Made by a program: the position numbers and the translations under genes | Shown here: positions 23,939-38,386 of the stretch, in pieces | Position numbering within the stretch: the stretch's first letter is position 1 | Layout of the letters: each line of letters opens with the position of its first letter | Notes under the pieces: model-generated | What the model was told of the DNA's origin: nothing | Databases searched by the model: none | The model's input: only the letters and a program-made list of their open reading frames with translations | Assembly (NCBI GenBank): GCA_963932145.1 | Contig: OZ010578.1 | Coordinates: 24,271,153-24,335,152 of the forward strand | Direction of reading: 5' to 3' | DNA length: 64,000 nucleotides | From: Acanthosepion lycidas | Lineage: Eukaryota; Mollusca; Cephalopoda; Sepiida; Sepiidae

Positions 23939-26388
23939 AAAAGGAAAAAGAAGAAATCAATCAATCCCATGCAAAAATAAACATTTACAGTTGTTTTCAT
24001 CCTTATGAAGATTTTATAATTTTTAATCTTATTTTCATTTTGATGCTTTATAACAGTTGAATCTTTACAAATCATACACATTAGAAAACTAGAAACATCT
24101 AAAAGAGAAAAATTTAAATTTTGACTGATGTCAATTATTTTCAAACCTTAATTATGGCAAGTGTATTCAATGCCAAACAGAAGAGTGTACTTTGGAAGTA
24201 TTTTAAGAATTTCTGATGATAACTAAAGTAAAGCAATAAGTCAACTGTAGCTAGGATACTGAAGTGATTTATGTAAAGAAATAGTTCTCTTTATTATTTA
24301 AACTCTTAACCAATTTTTTTTTTTTTTTTAAATAAAAAGGACATCTATTTTGTAAGCTATCAGAATTGGAAATTTTGAACAGTATCGGGAATTGTATTGA
24401 AATTGTTAAAAATATTGATATCATTAGTAAATATCAAACAGACCAAGCTCTATAACCTTGTTTAGAAGGAGGAGGAAAATGCTGACTTCAAACCAACCTG
24501 GTGAGGGTCAGGCTCCATCAGGTGCTAATGTGTCCAAAATGCAACACTGCTGCAGTAGATGTGGTGTCCCTACAACACTAATGGATGACAGCACTTGTGA
24601 TTGTGACACTAATAGTATTAGTAGCATTATCACTAATTTTTACAAGCCATGCTTTTAATGGATGTATCAATTTGTTTTTTATGACTTATCAACTATGGGT
24701 TATTAAAAGCTGAAACATTTCGGAGCATAACCCCTTTTTTATGAGTGAATATTTCATTAACAATTTTTAAAGAATAACAGTGTTTTTCCAGACATAAATC
24801 CTATTTAATCCATAGCTGGGGGAAGGGTATTTGTGTATAAGTGAATGTAATGACGCTGAATGGAATCCTAACTCTGCTCTTTGAATTCTCATTGCAAGCC
24901 GCTATTACACCACTGACACATATCCCCCACTGTTAATGACTATTTCATCACCCACATATCCCGTTAATGACTATAGACTGATAGCTTCAATAGTTGCAAT
25001 GAAAAGTAAGTAAAATGGAAGAAATGTTAGTAAAAATAAATAAGGCTTCATTTAATAAAAAAATAAATTAAGAAATTAAAATCTTTTAAAAAGTGTAGAA
25101 TAATAAAAATTCTTTTTTAATCTTAGACTATGGAGTACAAAGAGGCTCTATAAATATTTTTAATGTTAAAACATCAAAAAAATGTGTGAGTTATTTTTTC
25201 CATTTTGCTGAAACACTGTCCTAATTAGGTTTAGTCAGGATTAACTTTGCAGAGAGAGAAAAAAAAAATGCCTAAAATTTTGCAGATTTTCATGTACTTA
25301 CTCTATTCTTTCCATTGTGGCTGAAGTGTCTTTCAAGTGAAGCAAATTCTGGCTTTTCTGAAATTAAAAATTAACATATTTTAGTTTTTATCTCAACATA
25401 AATTGCTGAAAAAAAATAAAAAGATAACTGCAACTTTGTCTTAAAATTTTTACTGCCAAATTTGTGATTCCTTATCAAGTTCAATAAATTTTGAAAATTA
25501 CTCACAAAGATTTTCAAAGGAGATGAAAACTTCCAAGAGACAGCAAATATTTTTCTTAAAGTTTGAAAGTGATTTGTGTTGTTTCATATTAAATGAAATA
25601 GTTGGCATGTTCGAAATAAGAATCTGTAATGAATGTGGAGAAAGATGGGTCCAACGTTGCACAGCAAATAACCAACACCTGGTTTCGAGAATATCCAATA
25701 TTATAAACACAAAGTAGTGAAGGAGACATAAAAAACCAGACTGAAGTCATTGTCGTCATCGGCAGAACTTGTTGTTGAGTATTGGGGATACTCATTGGCA
25801 TTTCCTTCTGTATGAAATGCATCCTATGTCGGATCTGAAAAAAGTCCGCAGTCACCATGTTTCAGGGTAGGATTCAAGGGATGGAGAATTTTGGTTTCTT
25901 TTGGGGCTCTCTTCATCTCTTCTATTTCTTTTTTGTTTTTTTTTGAAGAATGTTTTTTTTTTGCGGACTGCTCTTCTCCAATTGCTTCTTTCTGCAGTTT
26001 CCACTTCCCAATTGACTGAATAGATTTCTGTCATCATCAAGGTGGTTTAGAGTTGATCCTTGAATCAACAACATAAGGCTCTACATGGTCTCTTGCCATA
26101 TGTGAGCTCTGAGAGGAGGATTTGTTTGGGTAGGTGGATACTTGGTATTTGGACAATGTGCCTGGACCAGGGAAGTTAGTGAAGAGTCATTATAGTTTCT
26201 AGGCTCTCCACCTTCGTGTGGAGGAGAACTTTGTCGTTCTTAATCTAGTTTTGACATGTGTTTTGCAGGATTTGACAAAGTTTCGTTTGATCAACTCTAT
26301 AACAACAAAAGATTCAGGATTTACATTCTAAAACATCCAAATGCCAATGGGGGAGTGACCGCCTTCCGGTTATATGCAAAAGCAGAAT

Positions 26389-26419
<31 letters not shown>

Positions 26420-28004
26420 CTTAAAGAAAGCCAAAACAGTGTCTAAGCTACAATACAAAAGTCTATTGGATGACAAGTTGCAAAGAGATGTATATTGACA
26501 GAATGAAAAGCAAATATAATAGCTTGGGTGGGACTTGGAACTCAAAGGAGAACATATTAAAGGAAGATCTTGTGACATTGGCAAAGAAGAGCATCCCAGG
26601 AAAGTGAAAAAAAAGAAAAAAAAAAGAAAGTTGTGGATGACAGATAAAAATTCTTTACATGATAAAAAGAGACAGTAAACAATGCCAAGGAATGGTACAG
26701 TAGGGTAAGTTGATTTTTCACTATTTTTAGAAAATCAACATTGTACTCTCAGTCAAAGCTAGGGTTTGATGTGATAAGACCCAACACCAAAAACTAGATT
26801 AATAACTTTTACCAATTTTTGAGGATTCAATTTTAAAGAAAGTCTGAAAAAATGTACATAAATACTTAATTTCCACAGGTTTTTGCTTACAAACTGACTT
26901 CAACATTTCAAGAATAAATCCAAATAAAAGTTGATATTTTTTGTATTAAATACATTGAATGGAAAATGTATTCAAATCAAAATTCTAATTATGAAACCCA
27001 AGCAAAATATGCAGTTTTTTTTGGTTCTATTCAATAATTAAATACTGTGTAAACAAATTGTAAAAGATTACAAAAAAGACAACTAAATGAAAAAAGATTT
27101 TTAGATCATTTGTTAGATCATAATAATAAAAAAAAAAAAAAAAACATAGATAAAAGTGTATATAACACCCTAATATTCCTGGGAACAAATTATAAGACAA
27201 AATGTTTTAAATTTGCATTGTTTATTGAAAATTATACTAAAACTACTGCACTGTATAACATATTACATCATAATATAGCTAAATTGTTCAGTATAACTTC
27301 CCTTTGAAGTAAATGAGGGTGTTATTTGATGGTACAATGATTTAGTAATAATGTGCATGTGCCTTGCATCTTCTCCATATACAATTTGTAAAGCTTCAGT
27401 GAATTATAAATTTTATAAGGCTATGTTATAAGGCTTTCACTGATCACCAGAATGAAATTTCAACACTTTTCCAATTTTGAAACTAAACTTAATCTTTAAA
27501 CTCATTTTTTTGGAAAAAAAAACCCCAACATTTTGTGTCATTTTTTTTATCATGTCAAACCCCAACTTTCAAATTGAGTGCAATACCATGCTTCCAAAAA
27601 TCACCAGCTGCCCTAATGGTACAGAATACTGTAGAAATTAATAGTTTCAAAAAAAAAAAAAAAAAAAAATTAAAAACCAGGAAACAGCTAATTGTGAACC
27701 TTTACCAAAATCAAAACAAAATGAATTGTTTAAAACTTTATTATTTGTACTATTTACATGCAGCCTATTGTCTCCATCCTTGTTGCTATGACAAAGTTTC
27801 AAGCTGTTGTGTCCCCTGGTCTTCATCAGGTTTATGTCAATCCAAATAATCTACAGGGAATGTTTCACTGAATGATGTTCAAACCTATTAATTAATATTC
27901 ACTACTGAATTAAGTGCACACACCTAATGAAGGCTGAACAGTACAATGGACAAAATGCTGTGATAACTACAATAAAGATGAGGACAATAGTCCACATCTT
28001 CTTC

Positions 28005-28039
<35 letters not shown>

Positions 28040-28613
28040 GATTCCTCACCCTAGAAATTTAGACAGAGAAAACTGAAAACTTGCCACAAACCATTTATGA
28101 AAATTCAGGTAGAAAGAAATGGTGTATCATATAATATTCATCATTTTTAAGCCGATGAATAATAACGGAGTCTCTTGTAGACTTTGACACACGAGGAACA
28201 AATAGTTTAGGACTGGACAGCTTTCCACACATGATTTCCTTGCCTTAAGATTATCACTGATGATCTTTTCTAAGATTCACAAATTGATTGAGAGTTGAAC
28301 TTTGGGTAGACCATGCCATAACCTCAATATTATCACATTCCAAGAATTTTCTTACCATTTTTGTAGTGTGACAAAAAATATGAGTCAAGATGGGAGATGC
28401 TCTTAGAGAAGGAACGACATGCTGTGAAATAATATCCTTATGCACTGTAGCATTTACTTTGCCTTGTAACTAAAATAAGTCAGTCAACACCATTGAGAGA
28501 AACATCTTTCACACCAATACACAACTCACAGAAAGGATGGTGATTGTGGTTTTGTGGGGTGACATAAGACTCTTGTTTCTAGTCTCAAAAGTAAATCCTT
28601 ACATTTGAACTAC

Positions 28614-28651
<38 letters not shown>

Positions 28652-31149
28652 AGAAAGAAACGAAACAGATTGTGCAATAAACTGCTTTAAAATGGCTCAT
28701 GAATGTACTTGTAATATCTTACCAATACAAGTGCTAATTGGCAAACTTCAAGGAAGTGCAAACTTTAAATACAAATAGAAAGGGGGGAGAAGAGAAAGTT
28801 GAACAAGTTGGAGAACTGTGATGAGTGGCCATTTTTCCTGAAGTTAGGAGGAATCTAAAAACAAAACTACTTGGGGAAAATCCCATTAGAGGCATTTGTG
28901 TATAGGTCATCACATATTTCGGTTACTTAGTGGAATGCTGAACATCAATAAAGTTTGGTATTAATAAGCCAGAATGGATTTCATTTCTAGTTCTCCCCAT
29001 AAGCAATGAAATAAAAGGAACTGAACGAGTGTGTGTAGCAGCAGAAAAGTATCATTAACTAAAAGAAATTGGAATAGAAAAGTGAATTGATCAAAAGAAC
29101 ATCTAACATGGGATACTGGAAAATAGCAAAAAGTAACTTTTGGTGATGAATGCAAAATAGAGTTACATTCTAATGCAAGAGAATATGTAAGAAGACCAGT
29201 AGGAGAAAGAAACAATGCAAGATATCAACACAAAGATGGTAGAATTTGGTGGTGGATATGTAATGGTGTGGGGTTGAATCAAAAGTGATGGTAGAAGAAA
29301 ACTAGTAAAAGTTGGCAGAAATGTAAACAATGAAAACTTAGTTTATTATGGTGTAATCTTCTGACAAGCTACAAAGATGGAGAAATTTTTCAGCATTTTG
29401 CAGCAGAAAAGGTTTATTCAATTTTTGTAAGACTGGCAAGCACAAAGTCCTAATTTCAATAATTGAAGAATTGTGGTGGGAACTGAAGAAACAAGTGCTC
29501 CAATGACAAGCATGCAATCTCCAAGGGATCATTATTGTCAAATAGAATAGAAAAAAATTTCCCAATGAGAAAATCTGGACCTTGTCCCATTCAATGCCAT
29601 ATTGAATTGAGGCAATAATTTGAGCCAAAGGCAGTAACATTAATTATCAATTACATGCTTTGATGTTTTGTACTATTGTAATAAAGATCACATTTTGGAA
29701 AAAAAAAAAAAAAATTTTTTAAAAGAGCTTAAAGATAAAATTCTTGCTGGTGGCACAGTATTTTTGTGTGGCTTTATCTTAACATGATATGCTCTTGTCA
29801 TCTGACATACAACATCAATGGAAATGCAGTCATTTGTTTTCTGGCCCTCAAGGATCAACAAATGTACAGAGAAAAGCATACTGCTTATCAATCATTTTGG
29901 GGTAAAATGAACAAAAGCAATTAATTTTCTAAAATGGCTCAAAGATTTTGCATGTCAGTGTACATTATTGGCTGGCATTTGTTTTTCCTGGCTTTGGTCA
30001 AGAAATATATGAGAATCTTAAATAGGAGGGACTTGTATGGAGACAGATGTAAGACATGTGACAAAAATAAAAGCCTGAGGACCCATTATTTGCAAATAGA
30101 CTGTGGGATCTAATTAGTAAATGTGACTACAGTTGATTATTACATTACCATCTCGAAAAAAATCAGAAAATGAATAGATTGCTAAAATTTGTTTTAGTTA
30201 CAAATCAAGCTTTGTATTTTGCATCAATTGAACACAAGTCCATCTTGAAAATGTTTTACTTTCAGTCAAGCTTAAATCAAATATTAGCGCGTGATTTAAA
30301 AATTCAATTGCAGGTATTTGACATTTTTTTTCTCCTGCTATCTGATGTCAGGCAGACACAAGAGACACTAAAGAGAAATAAAATAAGAAAACTTACTCCA
30401 AGTTCTTCAGGTGCATCATCATATTCTCTCTTAAGGTCTTTCAATAATGAACTACCCAAAGCTCTTTTACGAACTCGGTTAATTAATTTTTCTTTTCGTT
30501 CTTTTGCCGTCAAATAAGCTTCTGTTGGAAAAAAAGAGAAAAATAAAAAAAATGAACACACACACACACAAAGCAAAAACTTAGCAGGTATAGGAATTGA
30601 ACTGGTAAAGAACAGACAGAAAACTTAAAAAAAGAAAAATAATAGAAGCAGTGTTTGAAAAAAAAAAAAAAAAAATACACTTTTAACGGCAATTTGATCC
30701 AGTAAGTATTAAAAAGTGCATACACAAACTTTCCGTATTATAAAGGACACACTTATGCCATTTTTTTCAGCAAGAATGTTTTCTGTCAATATCAACATTA
30801 TGGTAATGACTTCATGTGTTTGTTACACCCAATACTTCTACCTCAACTAAAAGCAGTGGCAACCAAAATTTTCACAAAAAGAAGATAGTCTGCTTCCTTG
30901 TCTTTTGAACAGGAGTTGTGGTTTATCTCTTGTTTACTGTTTAGGATTGGGGTTCCTGTTCCTTCTCCTAAAAGGTTTTCTCATTTTATTTCACCTTCCA
31001 TTGTGTCTCAATGATATTATCACCTTGTTTGGGGTGAAATGATAAAATTAAAAAGAAAGAAAGAAAAAAAAAGCAAATGACAAATATACTTTGTTAAAAA
31101 TAAAAACAATGTATTTACACAAAAATTTAATTTGTTTTAGACACTGTGA

Positions 31150-31186
<37 letters not shown>

Positions 31187-34100
31187 GAGATTGCTGTGGC
31201 AGAATAACTTGTTCAACAAAAGATTATGCTAAGAGAACATAAAAAAAAAGAAAATTTTTTAAACAGTGCATCTGTTATATTGATATCACGTAACTATATG
31301 TCTAAGGGAGGTAATCCCACTTTCACAACATTTTTGTTTTTGTTTGTTTTATTATTTTTATTGTTGCTTGATCCCTAAAAGTTTTGGTTGACATTGCTTT
31401 TAGTTGAGCTACAAGTCCTTCAATAAGCACTACTCTTTAGATCCAATAAGGTTTTGTTTTGAGGAAGTGGGACAAAAATGTACCCACCATATTATTATAG
31501 GTACCTCCACTTCACTGAAAAAACAGCTCCAAACTAAATAAAAACAAAGTTTTATCGTCAAAATGTTTGTTATTATTAAGAGGAAAGACCAAAGATTTTT
31601 TTTAATCCTTTCTAGTACGTTCAAAATTTTGGTTGAAAATTTTTTTTTTTGTTTTTCCTATCAGGGGTCAGCTTAATATTTACTATTGGTGTTTTAGTGC
31701 CCTTTTCCTGGCAAAAAAGACATTGATTTGGAAATTCTTGCAAAAATGAAATAATTGTTGGATTTTAATTTCAGGATTATTGACAATTGAATGTAACTAT
31801 TTTGGATTTTTTTTCTACACATGTTACACTCCACTTTCATGAAATTTCAAGAAATTAAATTTTGATTGTAAAATTTGTATTATTACTTAAAAGCAGGATT
31901 CCTTGGAGAATGCAACTCATTTTTTTCAAAATGCTACTCATTTCCTGAAGATCTGCTCCAAATGATAAAATTAAAAATGCAATAAAACTAAGACATTATT
32001 TAATTAGAAAAGCTTTTAAATGCTTTTATAAATAAGATTTATTAAAAACACTATAGTCTTCAGAAAAATTTTTTTTGTCAATGAATTTTTACAAGAATTG
32101 TTTTCATTTTTAAAAAAATATATTAATAATAATAATAATAATAATTTATGTATAAATCTTTTAAAGTTCTGCATTACTTTTCTTGCGATAAGTGATATCG
32201 TTATTAAGTAAACTATATTTACTAATCAAAAACTGATAAGCACAATACAAATAATCACGCACCAAGATTTTTAAAATAATTAAAAAAAATTTTTTATGTG
32301 TATAAATGTGACCAATTTGAAAGAACAGTGTACCCGGATATAAGAGAGTTGTCGGGACCTGAGAAGAAGTCTCTTATATCCGGGTTTGGTTTATTTTGTT
32401 TAGGTAAGTATGGCTCTAATTTGGGACCAGATAAAATCTCTCTTATATCCGGGTTACACTGTATAGGCAATCATACACAACATTATCAGAAAAAAAAAAG
32501 AGTGATGACTATAGTAAATTTAAAGTCGACATTCCTAAAATTAGATCATGGAAAATATTTTCCAACATTTTTAAAATTACTATGTACTTAAAAAATTATA
32601 TAAAAAAAGGCACTCACATCATTTTCTTAAATTATGTTTTAACAGATAAAGTTTCTGTAGAACAATAAACCTTTTCGTCATTTGTCAATCATGTAAACAT
32701 GGCTAATGTCTGTTAAAAACACAGCTACAGTTTGTTTTAAAAATGCATTTCTATGTTATTTTAAACTTAAAGTAAATAATATTTGTTTCAAATCAGATTA
32801 ATTATACTTTAAATCAGCTAATATTCCCCCAAATAAAGTTTCGGAAAAGTATATTTTATTCCTGAAAGGTTTTCCTGATACAGAGAATTACATTGTGATG
32901 GAAGACAACTAAAAAGGTGCTAATCAGCTATTTTGGCAAATAAAAAAATCGATTCCAATCAATATAATTTCTGTTTGAAATACACCAGAGTATTTTGCTT
33001 ACTGGAAATGGTAAATTTAATCCTTTAGCTTTCAATTAAAGCTAAAATGAAAGCTTCAAGAAAGCTTTTTCATTTTTAAAAATTCATTTTAAACCTCAGG
33101 TTGCAAATTAGAGAAGGTCCCTATATTATTATTATTATATAACATCCAAACAGGATATTAGTTATATTCCATGCTAATAGAAATATATACTTGAAAAATA
33201 AGGTGGATAAAATAAGTAAAGGTTTATTGTAAAAAACCTGGTACAATAAGAATAACAGTAACAGTTATACACAAGGTTGTTGCAAGTCAATCCAGTAGTG
33301 AGTGCTACTATTGGAAGGTTGGTAGTTCTTGTGCAAGTTCGAGTCGTACTCAACAGATTCCAGCTAGACTCTGTAGTTTGTTGACTTACAGATACTTATA
33401 GCGAGTTACTACCTATAGTGTAGTTACTCGTGGAGGGGGGTGATGGGTGACAGGTTTTTCTATTGCATCAATATTTAAGAGACATTTTCAACACCAAAAA
33501 GTTATTAGTTGTTCTCATCTAACTCACTGACGTTGAATCATAAAGATTGTTACATTTAGAAGAGTAATTTTGTTGAAATATTTCAATTCAAACCAAAAAA
33601 TATATTCCTTAATGCTAACATTTGTACTCATGCTAATTAAACAGGTTTCTGTTGGCAAACAGAGCTAAAGGAAAGGTGTTAAAGTGACCTAGGTCAACCC
33701 TGATGGTCAAAGAAGACATTTCTTGTGAAAATTGAATATTTATTCGCGTGGAAAACTATAGTATGGGAAGTAAATTCGCTCTTGAGAGTAAATGAATGCG
33801 TAGTTACTTCCCTTAGTTGTTTTGATAACCTATACTTGAGATTCTCTGGCTGGTAGAAATATCCAATAGGGCAGTGAGAGAGAAAAGAAGGTGGAAAGAA
33901 AAAGCGAGGATGGTAGGGAAGGCTGGGGGGGAAAGAAGGTGGAAAGAAAAAGCGAGGATGGTAGGGGAGTGGGGGAAGAATGTGGAAAGAAAAAACTAGG
34001 ATGGGGGGGGGGGTAGAAGGACGGCATTAAAACTAAGTACTGTTCTTCTCTTTTTATAAAATCTCAGAATCAAACTTGCTTACATTTAAGGAACATTAAA

Positions 34101-36528
34101 ATATTCTCCGGGGGCACTTAGTTTTTCATCAGGGAAAACCTGATGTATGTTCACAAGGAAAATAAAAACATGAATCTTGTTTCCAATGTATTTGGTTGTT
34201 TATTCAGAGATTCACTTGCACGGTTTGCAGTGAGTAAGTGACACTTGGGACAATTTCTGCTACATCTGTCACAAACAGACTAATGGATCAGCTTTTCCCT
34301 TTGGCCAATAAAGACTCTTCAAACACCCCCTCTGACCATCATTACCTCACAACATACTCACGAGTAGTTTGAAACTACTTCAATAGGCAGCCTGGAAGTC
34401 AACAGAAATGAAACTATTTTCAGTTCTAACCGTCAATGTTTATATAAAGCAGTGAGTGAAATTTTCTAATTTAAATTTCTAAATTTTCTAGTGACACTCA
34501 TGTCTGAAAGTTTTCATTTATTTATCTATTTTATTCCCTTTTGGTGAAGTGAGTGGCTGCTTTGAAGATCTTACTTCATAAACTTTACTGATGGTCATAA
34601 AAAAAGCAAAACAGAAAAAAAAAAACAAAAAAACATCAAACACTTTAGACTCAGATAAAATCATTTACTGTCCACTTTTACATGGGTGTCCTAATTGTAT
34701 TGTATTCAAAATAGAGTTTTAATTTATTTTGCTGCTTGTTAATTCTTTGCAAATATTATGGCATTTGAAATTAAAATTGCCTAATCAGAAAGAATGGAAC
34801 ATACAATTCAAACCCATTGTTGATCGGATACTCTCTTCTAATAGGAAGATCACTTACTGCCTCCATAAAAGGCAGTATATTCTTTGTTTTTATAAAGAGA
34901 AAAAAAAAACAACAAAAAACAAGATATGGCTGTTGAAATGGAAACTACTTTTTTATAAGCCATATTGCCACTTTAGGAATCATGTTTTCAAAACAGACAT
35001 TTGAATTTGCTGGGAAAGAACACTTTTACTGAATAAATATTATAGTGGAACACACCTATTCTATAGTTAATAGACTCTCCCACCTATAATAAGTAGGAGT
35101 AGGAAGAATAACGAGTCAGTCGATGCTGGACGACAGTTAGTCGAATACTAAAGTATCAGCGACCACAACTAGATTTTTCTGCGTCATTACCTATTATATC
35201 AAGTTCCTAACGTTTTGTATGTCAAACCTATTTTAGGACTGACTTAATACAAATACAAGCCTCCACTGTGAAATCACTCCACAACAATAAAATCCTTTTT
35301 TCACCCACACTGTAGATTGAATGAAAAATAAAACATCATCTTATGACAAAAACAACAATTAATCTATTATTAAGATTCTAAAAAAAAAAAAAAAAAAGGG
35401 AAAAGAAAAGAAAAAAAAGAACTGATTTTTTATACTTGTTCCAAAACTTACCATTATGAGTGGCAGCAAGTTTTGGAGGAATATAAACATTTCGTTTCTT
35501 GTTGCCATCCTCATCTTCACTTTCATCGGCTTTCTCCTTCAACTGGAAAAAAGGAAAAAGAAAAGTCAATAGTGACAAAGTATGTAATGTATTTTGACAA
35601 TTTAAATTGAAGATATCAAGTAATTTGACATTTTTATATTGGGCGGGGGGGGGGGATTGGAGAGTAAAGAAAATAATTTATCTTAAAATAATGTCTATTT
35701 ACTGTGCTTGGTGGAAAAAAAAAAAATGTTTTTCCAAAAATTACACAAAACAATATTCTCATGTAGAAAATATCCCCTTTGTCTCCTTTTGCATTTTTGT
35801 GACAAAATATTGTTTGCGGTTAAATACTGACTGCTTTCAGAATTATGTTCTAACCTTCTTAAAAGGCTCATCGGGGACTTCATGTATTGTCAGCAATATT
35901 CCATTCCAATAAGTTAATCCATGGATAGTCAGGGTTAATATCTTTTGGAAGAATGTAGTAAAAGTTTTAACATTTCATACCCTTTTCTATAACAGTTCCC
36001 CCCCCCTCCCACATGTAAGATATGCTCTGAATATAAATAAATTTCAAAATGTATACACAGGGTAATTCTCCTGATTGTAAAGCTATGTTATATAATTTAA
36101 AGACATACTGTCATTTTTTTAAATTTAATTTTTATAATTTTAGACAGTGTCTCATTGCAAAAGATATGTGTCCCAACATTTAGTCTATGAAATGTATGCA
36201 TATACAAGTACTTTTAGTTCTCAGACAAAATGCTTCAGGGATAGCTTTTATCTTTGGGCCTTGTGTAAAATGAACATTACTGCATACTCATTCTTATATT
36301 AACATTGGACATTAGGTAGAGCATTTGTATCAAATTTCTGTTAAGTAACTAAAAATGCAACATTAAAAAAATACAAAATGAACTTAAATGTTATATTTTT
36401 TTGCATATAACATTTTGTCTGAGGTTTTATATTTTTCAGTCGTTGTGTACATTTTTTGTTCTTGAGTTTTGTCTCTGATTAAATTGATTCAGCCATTTTT
36501 AATTGTCATATTTCAGTATTACCAATTT

Positions 36529-36576
<48 letters not shown>

Positions 36577-38337
36577 GCACACACATGAATGGAATGAGAA
36601 CAAAAATAATATATAAATTCTAGCGTCCACAACATTAATTCAAAAGAGGGCTCAATACCGATAGTAGAGCAATAATCATTTATTATAATTTTTTCATATA
36701 GACAAAAACAATTTACTGATTACAAAGATGCAACTTCGTTTCAGTGCATTTAATTGCACTTTGACTGTTGAGAACCAAAATGGTTATGAACAATTCTCTG
36801 AATTGTCTGAGTGAATTGTTCATAACCATTTTGGTTCTTGACAGTCGAAGTTGCATCTTTATAGTGAGTAAACCGTTTTTGTCTATATGAAAAAAATTAC
36901 AATATATATATATATATATATATATAAGCAAATATGTGGATATAGATCCGACAGTATGAAGAAAAATATGGAAAAACAAAAATCCGAATATGCAAGTATG
37001 CTGTTTTAATGTTGTTTCAATGTTGACGTCAGACGTTTCGGTCTAGTAGACCTTCTTCAGGACATAGTTATTAAAACATAATTAAAATTAGACGATATTC
37101 AAGTCAACATGAAAAGACGATAGACATAAGACTAATCAAAACAGAATAACTGAAATTTTTAAGATCAGCATTCCATTTTGTAATACGATCACGTCGGCGT
37201 CACATGGGTGATGTTGTGAAAACGTATTCCTAAAATAGAGTATATTTTAAATGAAAAAGAATTTTATTTTAATCTAAAATTTACAAGTACATTTGTCCAG
37301 CATTAATCTTGCCAGAAAAGGGGAAATATTAAAGAAGCTGTTCAGCAAAATGTTTAGATGATGAATTCAGTTATATTGAGGATACCTTTTCAAATCTTTC
37401 GTATCCGAGACAATTATTACTGAGTGCTAAAAATAAAGCTTTGAAAATTCATAAAATTCATTCATCAGTGCAAAATGACACCTCGACGATCACTACTACA
37501 ATTACATCAGTGAAAGGCACATTTTCAGCTGCCCCTGATAATTCTTTTGATGGCTTCTTTCTACCGAATAACCATTTGACCGAACATATCTCCAATAATT
37601 TAAATATGCTAAAAATTAAAACTACAATATTACCTACTAGAACAATCTGCAGTTTATTAAACAACACCAGCAACCAACATATTACATTTGATGCTTGCAT
37701 CTACCAAATCTCATGCAACAACTGTGACTTAAAATATGTGGGTGAAACATGTAGGTCTGTGAAATCTCGTGTTTTCGAACATAAACAAGATATTCGCCTT
37801 GGTAATTTAAACAATGCTTTATTTGTACACATAACTAAATCTGATCATAATTTTCGATTTTGATTCTGTGAAGATTTTAAAATATATTCATAATAAAAAT
37901 CTTAGACGGATTTATGAGGCAGGCATAATATCTATCTCACGCACAGTGAATACTAGACCCGGCTTCTTTAATATTTCCCCTTTTCTAGCAAGATTATTGC
38001 TGGACAAACGTACTTATAAATTTTAGATTAAAATAAAATTCTTTTTCATTTAAAATATACTCTATTTTAGGAATACGTTTTCACATCGCCCATGTGACGC
38101 CAACGTCATCGTATTGTGAAACGGAACGCTGATCTTAAAAATTTCAGTTATTCTGTTTTGATTAGTCTTATGTCTATCGTCTTTTCATGTTGACTTGAAT
38201 ATCGTCTAATTTTAATTATGTTTTAATAACTATGTCCTGAAGAAGGTCTACTAGACCGAAATGTCTGATGTCGACTTTGAAACAGCATTAAAACAGCATA
38301 CTTGCATATTCGGATTTTTGAATTTCCATATTTTTCT

Positions 38338-38386
<49 letters not shown>

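Larger units (their letters stand above)
36959..38338 (+). mobile_element. Snap-back Penelope-like element
   Basis: Left arm 36959-37337 is an inverted copy of right arm 37963-38338 (about 378 bases each, with a few percent mismatches by eye). Between them is a 5'-truncated PLE coding segment ending in a GIY-YIG domain. The right arm includes the last codons of the protein and the 3' noncoding tail, so the left arm is an inverted copy of the element's own 3' end. Such inverted partial repeats at the 5' end are a known PLE outcome. TA microsatellites lie on both sides. It occupies NGDN intron 5, antisense to the gene. Confidence 0.85.

Noticed and set aside
24458-24658. 66-codon plus-strand frame with several cysteines
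   Set aside because: The CxxC pattern is irregular, there is no start context or homology I recognise, and it lies in an intron of the opposite-strand gene.
28007-28036. Possible CRISPR-like or regularly spaced repeat
   Set aside because: It is a plain trinucleotide microsatellite with no spacers; no CRISPR array exists in the window.
30304-30396. Extension of the exon 7 frame beyond the donor
   Set aside because: GTAAGT at 30391-30396 is a strong donor, the conserved NGDN block ends there, and exon 8 continues in phase.
33830-34027. Proline/serine-rich minus-strand frame
   Set aside because: Produced by the purine-rich minisatellite, not a gene.
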